Source: Chrysomallon squamiferum (Eukaryota > Mollusca > Gastropoda > Neomphalida > Peltospiridae). Taken from it: a stretch of DNA of 64,000 bases. Where the stretch lies: assembly GCA_012295275.1 (NCBI GenBank), contig CM022669.1, forward strand, positions 5,562,368 through 5,626,367, in the 5' to 3' direction. A program made the translations under genes and the position numbers. Below, piece by piece: positions 26,736 to 64,000 of the stretch. The notes below the pieces were generated by a model. It was not told the origin of the DNA, did no database searches, and saw only the letters and a program-made list of their open reading frames with translations. Numbering within the stretch: position 1 is the first letter of the stretch; each line of letters starts with the position of its first letter.

Positions 26736-29099
26736 TAAGAGAACACAATACTTGAAACTATTATGTACACATAGATCTGTTTTGTTTGTTACTGTATATA
26801 TCAGTTTTACACACACACACCAACACAAATAGAAACACTATATACATGTTTTTATATACATACATACAAACATACATACATACATACTTGTACATAGTTG
26901 TACATACTTGTACGTCCACCTCCAACATGCATACAATTGGTATTTATCTGTACTTAAAATCACATAAACCAATATAAGGAGAAAACCTGCTTGTTAAATT
27001 GTGTAAAATGGAATAAACAATCCAGTAATAATAATAAAGATAGTAATAACAACAATCGTAATGAAATATTAGATTTAGCTATTGATTATGTAGAGCAAAA
27101 CTAATAAAATAATGGTGCAAAAAAGCACATTATGATTATGGCATTATTTCTCAACAGGCTTCAGTAGAAAGGTAATGCATAATAATTTTATTTTCCTGTA
27201 CATAAATAACCATTTTGTTTTTAATTATATGGAATATCTGTTCCAACAGAATGTGTAAGTGAAAATAAAAATCATGAAGAAACTAGTTCTTTTATCTGCT
27301 AACTTACTACTGTTAAGCAGTATGTTTCAGAATACAGAAGCTGTGCCAGGGATTATTGTTGTTTTTAGGAGGGAAGAAAAAAGTGTGCCTCAGCAATGGG
27401 CCTTTTTTTAATTGCTATAAGATTTTCACTACCCTCTGCATTGTTAAAATGTAGCAGATTAAAAATATGCTATTTATGCCATAAAGAAAAATTAAAAAAC
27501 AATATAAAACACAAATAAATTGCATGTTTATTTATTTTATTTGGTTTTTCATTTTAAAGTATTGAATCACTAAGTTTAAACCAATACAACAGAAAAAGCA
27601 TTACAATGAAAACCTGCATTCTGAATATTGCACTGATTACAAATAGTGCATGTATTAATGTCCGTTATTTTTAATTAAATTGAAATATTTTTGACCTTGT
27701 TTATAAGTGTAAATAAAATAATAATAAAAATAAAAATAGATGTTTATATGTTAACTGGTTGTGCAAAATATTTGAAAAAGGAAAAGAAGAAAACACCCAC
27801 TTATATCCCAGAAAAGAAATGAACAAATGTGAATTACTGGACGCAAAAAGATTGGAGTAGAACAAAATGGTCCCTAATTTCAAATTATGTAGAAAACAGC
27901 AAAATATGTGTAATTTTCTAAGAAAAATAAATAAAATTACCAAGAATATATCTTAATGTAATATATATGACCAATTCAACAACAAAAATAATGCATCTAA
28001 ATCAATTAACTGTAATGAAAATCTTTATGCTGTTCAATTATGAATGATTAATGATAGGTCAATACATAAATAAATCTAAATTATTTTCTTTCTGGTCCAC
28101 TGAAATTGGATAATAAATTGATTCTTAAAAGCAGTATGATTGTCAACAGTAAACTGACTCAAAAATATTCAGCAGGATGTATCAGTTAATTCCATATTTA
28201 TTTTTAAAATAAAAAAAAAAAAAAAAAAGATTAGCAACTAAAAACATAAAAAAATTGTTAAGATGTGTTCACATATCAAACCACAAATGAAGAACCTGTT
28301 GTGTTAAATTCAGAATGCTTTGACAGCCTAATTGTCTGTATAAAGCATAGCTTTAAATGTTACAATTTTTTAATTAATGTTTTTCTTACAAATATACCAT
28401 GTTAACTGCTGTGTCCCGAGGATTTCGTATTCCTGGTACACAATTCTTACAATCTGTCTAGGAGCATTGAGTAAAGACTGATGTTAAATTATTATATTTC
28501 AAATTTAATGTAATTTATATATATATATATATATATATATGTGGGTAACTTCACTTAAAAAATAAGTGTATTATAGGTAATAATTTTGACAGTAGTAATA
28601 AATAAATAAATAAAAATATATTAAAATGCTTGCCTATCAGATTTAAGGAAAAATGGTTCTGTAAAAACTAGTGGAATGTTGTGTAAAAGTTTTCTCTCAG
28701 AAAATATCTTAAGCAGGTCTGGCATATAAATATACTGTAAATCAGAAAACATCAGTAATCTTACAATTTACAAAAAATCAAATAAAAAAATCAATATCAG
28801 ATGACAAACCAGCAAGCTGCAACTTGTCAGCATACTTATCTGTAATATACATGTATTAAAACAGTAATTTAAGCTAATTTTGAAATGCTAGGAACATTAA
28901 GATAGCTAGCTCAATGATTTTGCCTAAATAAAAGAGTTTTATCTGGAAACAAACCTGTCTTACGGCAAACAAATTAGTTTCAGTGCTATTAACCATTATG
29001 TCATGCTAGTAAATTCCCTCAGCTTTCATTCACAAACAAAATGGTATATTTAATGTATTTCAGAATTGATCTGAGTCCCATCATGCATCAGGTGTGCTA

Positions 29100-29133
<34 letters not shown>

Positions 29134-32100
29134 TTTTGTACCTGTATCATGATTTATACCTGCATAATATTAAATATATATATACAAATCTCATGTCAAT
29201 GACTATTCAGATATGTAAAAGTGCTTGCACAAATTTAGATTTAAATTTAATAAAATAAAATGAATTTGTTTACTAGGCAGTTATTCTTGCTGTTGTGGAA
29301 ACCTTTTGTTCATACACCTTAACATAAAACTGCAATTTCAACAAACAGTACAGACAACAAAAAATTACATAAATGAAACCTTACCTTGCAAAAATAAATT
29401 CAGCACTTACATAAGTTTACAATATGTACATAAAATAAAAATATTCATTAAATATACTAATTCAGAAGTAAAAAGAACAAAGATAAATGTTCAAGCATAA
29501 ACACAAATACTGTCATAAATACTACAAATTAAACCAGACTATGCTATTTATAAAAGTTTTATTTGCAAAACTAAAAATAAGAAGTTTGTATTTTATCAGC
29601 ATGTAATTTAAATCTTCAGTAAAAAATATATATTTGATTCACACACTAGTCACTTATCAGATCAGTGGAATGTGATGTTATACGATGTAAACATAATCTA
29701 AACTGATATGCATTAAGTGGAGTTCTTATAAATGTTGTTCAAATGTTTGACATAATCAGTTAACAGAATAAAGTGACATTTTTCAATTATAATACCCTGT
29801 AAAAAAAAAAATATATAAAATAATATAAAGTCAAATGTAATAAAACTTATACTATCCATTCAGTTTTCTTGCTTTGTTCTATCTGTCTGTATTGATACAT
29901 GCAAATCAGTGTTATCCTCAGTATGTTTTGTATCAGATAACAAAGAGAAATATCATATGAATGATACCAGTCATCATGAGTGGACATGATGTTGTGGTAC
30001 ATTCATTTCTGGTCTGGTCCTATGAGTGTCTGATTTTAATGTTTTGTTGTAGAAATTTAACACTTGCTGACACATCTTGTTATAAATGTCACTCACAATA
30101 AAAACACACTGCAGTCAATAACTTTTGTCTGAGATTCAAACCTCTTCTCTTCTTCGACTTCTATTGCACATTCATGAATCTAATTACTTATACTAATTGT
30201 GCTGAACATGCTAACAAAATGCTGTTACGATGAAAAAATAAACTAATGATAATAGAAAGAAAAAGAAAATCCAAAATTTGCAAGAGATAATGAAGAGAAC
30301 TGCACATCTTTTTGCAAAGAACTAAATTTGAAGAAATGAAGCTTTGGCACACATGTATTAAAACTGATATGATACACATATTTCAAAATAGATGTGATGC
30401 TTCAAAAAAGAAAATAATTACATAAATGACTAATAAATAATATATATAACAACATATAACAAAAAATAAAATCATACCAAATGTATCTGTATAATCTATT
30501 AGATGACTAATCTACTTGACTGAAAAATAAGAACCAAATTTATTATGGTCAGAGGTGTAAAATCCTGAAGTAAAATTCCATCAATCAACACTTTTTGTTT
30601 TCAAGTTTCATCTTAAACAAACACATCAGCAATTGCCATACACTTAACTATTACCTAACCATTCAAACTAATCTGAAGCAAATAAATAAATAAATTATTC
30701 TACAACACATTCTAAACAAATTAAAACAGCTACCTAAACAGCAGAGTAAATAAATGAAATCTCTAACAAAATATATTGCAAAATAAAATATCAACAAAAA
30801 AAGCTATAACAAAATAATAAAAAACTGTTACATGAATCAGATGTTTGGTCACTTTGGTTGAATATCTAAGTCAAGTACATGGAACTATGAAAAATTACAT
30901 AGATCAGAGAAATATGAATGTTTAACAAAATCAAACAATCTGTGTAAAGTCATGGTGCATATGACAATCTGAATAGCATAAAAATACTTACGTAACATAA
31001 ATCATTTATTAAGTAAATTGAATAATTTCATGATCAAAATCTTCTATTTATTAAACAAATAAAAATTAAAGTTAATAGTTATGTAAAAAGTTAATAATAA
31101 TAATAAATAAATAAAACAAATAAGTAAGTAAACAAAGACTGCCCCCAACCCAAAAAAAAAAAAAAAAAAAAGTAAAATTAACAAAACATGGAACCACAAA
31201 AAAGACAGGGAACCTCAATACATCAATAAATAAATATGACTCATATGGACTGAATATTAACATAACATTAACATACAAAAAATATCAACACATGGACCAT
31301 ATTCTGCAGAACACTACCTAATATCCATCATATTACATTGAATCTGAATCAATTTTATGTTTAGTTTGTTGTATTTTGACAGAACAATTATGATTAAATA
31401 TTAATTCATACAATAATAATAATAGTAATAAAAATAATAATAATGATAATAATTAGTATTATTATTATAACAATAACAGTAATCATAATAACAGTCAAAA
31501 CTTCCTTTAAAAATAAAAAAGACAAATAAAAATTTTGCATAGGTATCCATCACAATACAATTTCTACATAATTATACACTGATGCTACATACTATCATCT
31601 TACAAGTAAGGTTTTTATTTATACAATAATGAGCTGGTTGCTGTTAATTTTTAAAATTTCAAAATTTTCAGATATTTAAAATGTTACAATTTTTTTTTTT
31701 TTAGATATCATTAAAATGCCAATGTTTATGTGCATTTTCACTCAAAAAGCTGTTTTGTGTTAAAAATTCACACAAAAGTATTCACACTATTTACATACCA
31801 TTCTTGCATAGATTAGTATTTATTTTTTAGATTTATTACAAAACTTATTTTCATTACATAAGCAAGCAGTAGAATAAACAAAGTAAAATAAAAATAAAAA
31901 TAAAAATAAAAATGTACAGACAGAAACATTTAAGAAAAGAAATAAAAATAATAAGGTTTATTTTAGAAAACTAACCATAACTTCAAAATATTTAATGAGA
32001 CATATTTCAAGTCTGATATAAAAGTTCAAAACAAAGTTTATGTAAGTTATTGATCACACAAATTCTGAGACTGAAAAGAAATCACGGGATTTTATAAAAT

Positions 32101-33450
32101 ACTTTTAAAACAATAAGCTAATTTCTGCATTTGCCCAGGAATTCACAAACTGGTAAACCAAATATTACAGGGCTTCGTGAATGGAAACATCTGGACTTCA
32201 TAAATGGATAGACTACATTGTTAACTGTAACTTCATGGATAGGACTTTAACAAACAATAAACACAGAATGGATTTTTTTAAAGATCTTTTCACTTTCAGT
32301 GAAGATTTAAAAATGCAAAATAAAACAAAACAAAACAACAACAACAACAAAAAAAAAAGTAAAATAAATAAATAAAGAAATAAAAATAATAATAATTAGA
32401 GACTGACTTTATATAAATAAAAGTATGATTAACTATTTTAGAATAATAATTAGAGAGTGATTTTATGTAAATAAAAGTATGATTAACTATTTTAGATCAT
32501 AATGGCAGGTTTTGAACTAATGAGACTAATGGACCAATGATTATTAATTTGAAAACATAATTAATAAACAAGTCAATATTAACATTGAAATAAAATTAAA
32601 AATTCATGCCAGATTTCTTACATAACAAATGTCAACAAAATTTATAATGCCTTCTTTTTAAACATAATTCTTTCCCTTACCCAACATCAACATTGTTTCT
32701 ACCTGTAGATTTCTGTTGGGATGATATTCATATTTAAGACCAAACAAATTTCTAAACAAATAATTGTATAATAGCAAATGTGCTGAATTTGGCAAAATAA
32801 GCAAAAGAGAAAAGAAAACATTAAAAGCAGCAATTGCGATTTGTCTGTTTAGTTTGTTCAAAAGATCATTATATACATTGTATGAATCAAATCCTGTAAT
32901 TAATATCAAAACAAATGTAACACATGAAAAAATACAAGTTTCACATTTGTATGCATTAGTTTACAAACCAAAAAATGACAGGTATTGCAAAACATTTACA
33001 TAAATGTTTATAGTGGTTTATCTAAAAAAAACCACAAAAAACCTCCAAACAAAACAAACAAACAAAAAACAACAAAAAACTATATGGAATGAAACCAAAT
33101 ATGACCTCAATGTCATGCTAAAAACACACTGTCAAATTTTAACTACAGTAATCATGATGGAAGCTCAGCTGATATCTAAAAAAATTATTATTTTCACATC
33201 AGATTCCTTATCAATACAAACATAAACCCATCATTAATCAAAAAGTACACATATTAATTCTGTCACTATGAAAATAATGTTACACAGTATAATGGTAAAG
33301 AATATTATACCATGTCAATTATTTATATTTTAGCCACAGTATAATCAAATCCAAAAGTCTGTACTGGTGTGATAAAACCTTTATATTATTTAACTAATTT
33401 TTGTATTTTTTCTTCCCGAACATTTCTTTATTCTGTTAAAAAATACAACA

Positions 33451-33490
<40 letters not shown>

Positions 33491-34742
33491 AAAAAAAAAG
33501 GGGCTCAGATAAACAAGAAAATATAAAATGGCTGCCTAACGTCTAGAAAAAGTATGGGCAAACATTTTGTATCATCACAATTAACAAATATACCATGAGA
33601 ACATGTTATCTTTTGATTAACTATAATTGTATTATGGCTCTATGTCTTTCTATTCCATTTATCCTCAAATGATCGGTCAATACTCTCCACTTCAGTTTGT
33701 ATCGCTGTTCATTTTTTTTTGAGTTTATTTTTCCTTCTTCAATTTGATCAGCCTAATATTTAATTTGTTTCATGATATGGTTAAAAAAAAAATAATAAAA
33801 AAAATAAAGGAGAGCAAAGGAAACGTAGCAATTTAAATTTGCCCTTATAATGAGTTATATACTTTTACCAAATATTAACTTTTTTTCTTCTGATTAACTA
33901 TATTTGGAAGACTAAATTCTAAAATGTTGGGACACTGTACTAAAATGTTATGTATATGTGAATGTTTCGATAGCTTCTGGTTATATTTGAAGATATTTTA
34001 GAATCAAAATTACATTTATTCAGAAATTTCGGGACAGGTCATTTATGGTTTTATCTCTTTTAATTGCTACAAGATGAGATTATTGGTTCTGTGTGTAAAT
34101 CAGTGTAAAAATTGAAAAAAAGAATGAAGCAAAAATGCTATGAATACTAGTATAATCTAAACTTTTAAAAAAGAAATAAAAAATATGAAACTTTTTGTGA
34201 TTTTCAAGGGTCACTGTTTTGCCAAGATGAGAAATTTCAGTCAATTAATAAATAAAATTAAAACAGCTATTATATTCTGTTTTGAATCTGGTCTTCTCTT
34301 TTTGAAGAAACTTGCTGGCCAGATTATATATGCATATTTCTGGACTACATTCTATAAAACCGTATGTTATATAATTTTAAAAATTTTAATTTTTAGCAGC
34401 ACCTTCTAAAAACACTGTAAAACAGTTCTGCACATTTCATTGGAAAACATTTGGTACTTAAAAAAAAAATTAATACATTTCACTAGAAGAATTCTGTAAT
34501 TTTAAAATGATATAATACACATTTTACTAGAAAATAATTCTGTATTGAAAAAAGTAATACAGATTTTTAATGAAATGAATTTGTTGGGTTTTTTTTTAAA
34601 TGTAAAATTGGTTCTAGAGATTAAATTTTAGTTCTGGAGTTTTTCATACAAAATATAGTTATCTGTTACGTATGGCAGGATAATGAAATGAGTTCGCTGT
34701 GTAATTCGTGATTTGGGTAGGCCGGACAGAACACAAGTGGAA
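26736..34742. other. Gene-free AT-rich region between convergent genes
   Basis: About 8 kb between the FBXO22 stop and the cotransporter stop with no supportable ORF. The left few hundred bp are FBXO22 3' UTR and the right part must include the cotransporter 3' UTR, whose length I cannot fix because AATAAA-like motifs are frequent. It has fewer microsatellites than the left of the window, apart from AT runs (28518-28540, 29102-29125, 33458-33484), AAT-type tracts near 31410-31460, and one duplicated unit at 32386-32497. Confidence 0.6.
32386..32497. repeat. Tandem duplication of a 55-bp unit
   Basis: Two copies with about four differences sit side by side, each ending in ATGATTAACTATTTTAGA. 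Confidence 0.85.
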
Positions 34743-60967
<26,225 letters not shown>

Positions 60968-61120
60968 TTTTGAACGAGAGGTGTTGAGAAATAAAATAAT
61001 CTTCGCGATATAATTATTCATTGCGCATGCGTTTTTAACAGGAACTACCAGTTTTATGAAATCATGTTTACTAGCAATCAGTGGCCGGTGCTTTTCGGAA
61101 GCGGCTCATTAGCAGTAGAA
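60968..61120 (-). promoter_or_regulatory. NKCC 5' UTR and promoter side
   Basis: Lies just upstream of the NKCC start codon and is GC-richer than the flanks. It contains an in-frame ATG at 61019-61021 and the GC-rich GCATGCGC at 61023-61030. No TATA box is evident. Confidence 0.4.
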
Positions 61121-61172
61121 AACGTATACATTTATTTAATAATTTCTTTTTTGTTAACTTTTTGTTGGTTTT

Positions 61173-61203
<31 letters not shown>

Positions 61204-62382
61204 TAATATATATATATATAAAATCATCACGTAGCCTGAATCAACATTTAAAGTTGCTAACAGAGTAGCAATTTACAGGTTGCCATGAAACAACAGAACC
61301 GTGGATATTAAACTGATGTCATGTCTTTTCGTAATATTTTATTAGTGATAAAAGTAATCGAACGTGATAAGATTTTAGACTTTAACATTTTATCTAAATT
61401 TGGATAATTATATACACCAATACCTGCTTTTGAGGATTTACTTACATTAGCTGAAGACCTGACAGCATAAAAATGGGCATCTTTAATAAATAGGATGAAC
61501 AAATCTGAAACCTGAAATCTAATATTGAAATAAATTATTTTTAAAAACTGATTTTGTCTATATTATTTTGTCATTCTGCGGCTAACTGTTCTAAAAACTG
61601 CACAAGGGAGATACATGCGTTATTTATAACAATTATATAGAGTGCTATACAGACGAATGTACTAATTTAGGTTTAAATTATGAATTAGCTAAAGGTAATA
61701 ATATCGAGTATCGAGATCAGTTGCACGTACCAGGATCTTCTTTTTTTTTTTTTTTTTTTTTTAAACCTCCCGACCAAAGCAGCTTTGCTTCCTAGCATCC
61801 CTTTTTGATACTCAATATTGAAGTAAGAATTATGAGATATCGGGGTGCACACACACATTTTCACACAAAACACGTTTGATATCTTGGCCCTCCTCCAAAA
61901 ACTGCATAGCTGTCTGGCCCCCTCTCTCCAAAAGGTTTCCGACCCCTATTGTAGCCTTTCTAATGATTATAATTAAAAAGTCATCTTACCCTTGAAACCA
62001 CACATACGAACTCTCTCTCAGAGACACACTGACGACGTAAGTTTGACACACGAGTTCAGGCTGGCTTTAACAGCTGTTTACGAAGACATATGCTACGTAT
62101 TCTTTCTGAATTTTTTTCTTTTCCGTTTTCTTTTGTTTCAGCATAAATAATACGCCTACACAATTATTCTGTACTTCTATTACTACAATACCGCTTTTTA
62201 TTTTTATTTTATTTTATTTTTTTTCGGACCTTTTCTTTTATTTTTTTATTTTTGTTCCGCAAAAAATAATATTATGATTACCACTGTATTGTTAGAGTGA
62301 GAGAAAGCAACTATATGGGCGGCTCAATAATAAATATTAGTTTTGGAATCGCTTTACATGTTTCCTTCAGGCTAGAGTTCAC

Positions 62383-62433
<51 letters not shown>

Positions 62434-62463
62434 TTCTGTTATTTTTATTGCTATTATTGTCAC

Positions 62464-62511
<48 letters not shown>

Positions 62512-62980
62512 CATCATTTCATATAACTGTTGTTGTTAATAATGATTATTGTTGTTGTTCTCGTCTTCATTATTATTATTTTCTTTTCTTTGTTTTCCTT
62601 TTTTAGAGTACGGATAATGTTTGTATGCTGCCTGACAAAATAATTTGCTACTGTTATTTAAGTAAATGTTTGTTATACATTGTTGTTAATGATTATATAA
62701 ATTATTTGTTGTATTTTAGTACCTACTTTTATTCATAATATTTTATTTACATAATTTACTTACGCGCGTTTAACAATATATTGTGCATACACAGTTCATA
62801 CTTGTAACAGTGTTTAAAGCCAACATATCTCAGCTCGTTTTATATTTTCCTCAAGAACTCTTCATTCATGTATATCATGTGACTAAACATTTCTTTGACA
62901 GGTCAACCAGGTGTCAAAAACAGGCTATTATGGAAGTCTTCCATGCATTTCCATTTGACGATATAAACAGAAGCCCGCAC
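61121..62980. other. Intergenic repeats
   Basis: I see no gene. ATTT units at 61170-61200, AT at 61207-61220 and poly-T at 61739-61762 are present. So is a segment ending AAAGGTTTCCGACCCCTA (61931-61948), which resembles a hAT terminal repeat without a partner. Two ATT arrays lie at 62380-62432 and 62463-62511. Confidence 0.6.

Positions 62981-62983
<3 letters not shown>

Positions 62984-63044
<61 letters not shown>
62984..63044. repeat. (GT)30 microsatellite
   Basis: A perfect GT array of about 61 bp. Confidence 0.95.
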
Positions 63045-63046
<2 letters not shown>

Positions 63047-63099
63047 ACTCTACTTTAGACTGTAAAAAATAATATATCACGATTCTCTTCACACTAGAG

Positions 63100-63394
63100 C
63101 AACGGTTGCCAACCAGACGTCCACTCAGGGAGTAATGGTGGTTAACGAGCTACATTCAAAATGTCGCAAGGCTGAGATGTGTAATAATAATAATGTATAA
63201 AAACACTCAGAATAGGCTTATAAAATTAAATTAAAAGTTTCATACATCTTTAAATGCCTTTTCAGTTTTAATCACACTCGAAGATGAAACTTAGAAAATG
63301 AGTTTGATGTTATTTCGTAAGATCACAAAAAGGTTGGCGTCCGTGTGAAAATTCATTTAAGTAAACAAGTAGAAAAAACGTTTGGGAGCCACTG
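63100..63394. mobile_element. hAT-type MITE with target-site duplication
   Basis: The left end CAACGGTTGCCAACC and the reverse complement of the right end (CAGTGGCTCCCAAAC) both fit the hAT terminal pattern CAGTGGTTCCCAACC. They are flanked by CACTAGAG (63092-63099) and GACTAGAG (63395-63402), an 8-bp duplication with one difference. The roughly 295-bp body has no coding capacity, so it is non-autonomous. Confidence 0.75.
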
Positions 63395-63785
63395 GACTAG
63401 AGTGTAGAGGTGATCATTTTTTTCCAGTAAACCTATAACACTAAGTTGTTGTTTATTTATTATTATCTTTTATTAACGAAAGCATTACTATACATTTATT
63501 AAATCATACACTTACAGCATAAAATATTAACAGTTTTTACAATACTATAAACATAAATAAACTGAAGATTAAACATTTATTTAATCAAACAAAATCAAAA
63601 TGGTAGCAAGCTTTCAAATGTCTGTCTATAAAAAATGAATATATATGTCAACGGACAGAGTAAGTTATAACTACAGTTTAATATATATTGTTATTTTGCT
63701 GATGTTTTCTTTGAATGTTAGTGAGAGTCTTTAGTATTTGTGACGAGCTTTATCTTTGTTCATTTGTTTGTTAGCTTAGTCCCGC

Positions 63786-64000
63786 TTAGTTTCCTTGTCC
63801 TGACTTTCGCATCATTTCTTGCATTTCTGGTGTTAGAAATCTTTGTTCCAAGTTTCCCATCAACCTTTGTCTTAGTTCTCTTTGTCCGTTTTCTAGGAAA
63901 ACGTGTGGGCTTATTCCTACCTCACCGTACAGCTGTCGATGCATCTGTTGTTTCATCCGATCTTGAAAGATCCCGTTTGCAGTACCAAAAACACTCGAAA
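63786..64000 (-). CDS. C-terminal end of an unidentified gene, cut by the window edge
   Basis: An open frame enters from the right edge (first full codon 63998-63996) and ends at TAA 63788-63786, giving 70 residues. The sequence is Gln/Met/Arg-rich and helix-prone (RMKQQMHRQLYGEVGISP, then RQRLMGNLEQRFLTPEMQEMM). Its balanced composition contrasts with the flanking AT-rich DNA and supports a real last exon. AATAAA-like signals on the minus strand lie at about 63450-63475, giving a 3' UTR of about 0.3 kb. I do not recognise the family. Confidence 0.55.
   Translation of the reverse strand, partial: SSVFGTANGIFQDRMKQQMHRQLYGEVGISPHVFLENGQRELRQRLMGNLEQRFLTPEMQEMMRKSGQGN

Noticed and set aside
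61931-61948. hAT terminal repeat AAAGGTTTCCGACCCCTA
   Set aside because: Resembles a hAT end, but I found no matching left end or duplication, so it is noted only within the intergenic entry.
62297-62539. Poly-Ile frames on both strands
   Set aside because: Translation of ATT/AAT microsatellites.

Overview
This is nuclear DNA of an animal: genes are split by GT-AG introns, AT-rich intron and intergenic sequence makes up most of the window, and microsatellites are extremely abundant (GA/CT, ACAT/ACAG, AAT, CA, AT). The chitin-binding secreted protein, the transporter type and the repeat style suggest a mollusc, plausibly a cephalopod such as an octopus. The species is an inference. I found no prokaryotic, viral or CRISPR features.

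Layout, left to right. 1-3.5 kb holds tetranucleotide arrays, a tRNA-derived SINE and a broken hAT-type transposase gene (minus). 3.6-12.1 kb is repeat-dense intergenic DNA with no supportable gene. 12.1-13.7 kb (minus) is the large first coding exon of a secreted protein with one peritrophin-A chitin-binding domain and a long Thr/Trp/Arg-rich tail. 19.3-23.3 kb (minus) is a multi-exon coiled-coil gene I cannot name. Its last acceptor and flanking exon sequence have been triplicated. 23.7-26.7 kb (plus) is a complete five-exon FBXO22 orthologue, head to head with the coiled-coil gene. 26.7-34.7 kb is gene-free and probably contains the 3' UTRs of two convergent genes. 34.7-61.0 kb (minus) is a complete Na-K-Cl cotransporter (SLC12A1/2 type) gene with 23 coding exons. 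I could join these exons in phase into a 1124-residue protein. It also has a candidate in-frame 33-nt cassette exon, a minisatellite of about 28 units in one intron, a Tigger-like MITE in another, and an unexplained plus-strand ORF pair in intron 1. 61-64 kb carries more simple repeats, a hAT MITE with target-site duplications, and the C-terminal end of another minus-strand gene cut by the window edge.

The genes do not form a pathway. FBXO22 is a ubiquitin-ligase substrate receptor, the cotransporter handles cell volume and chloride, and the chitin-binding protein is extracellular. The most interesting signals concern RNA processing: a possible alternative cotransporter exon carrying an R-x-x-S motif, potential microexons made by tandem duplication, and CA or UG repeats placed just downstream of splice donors.
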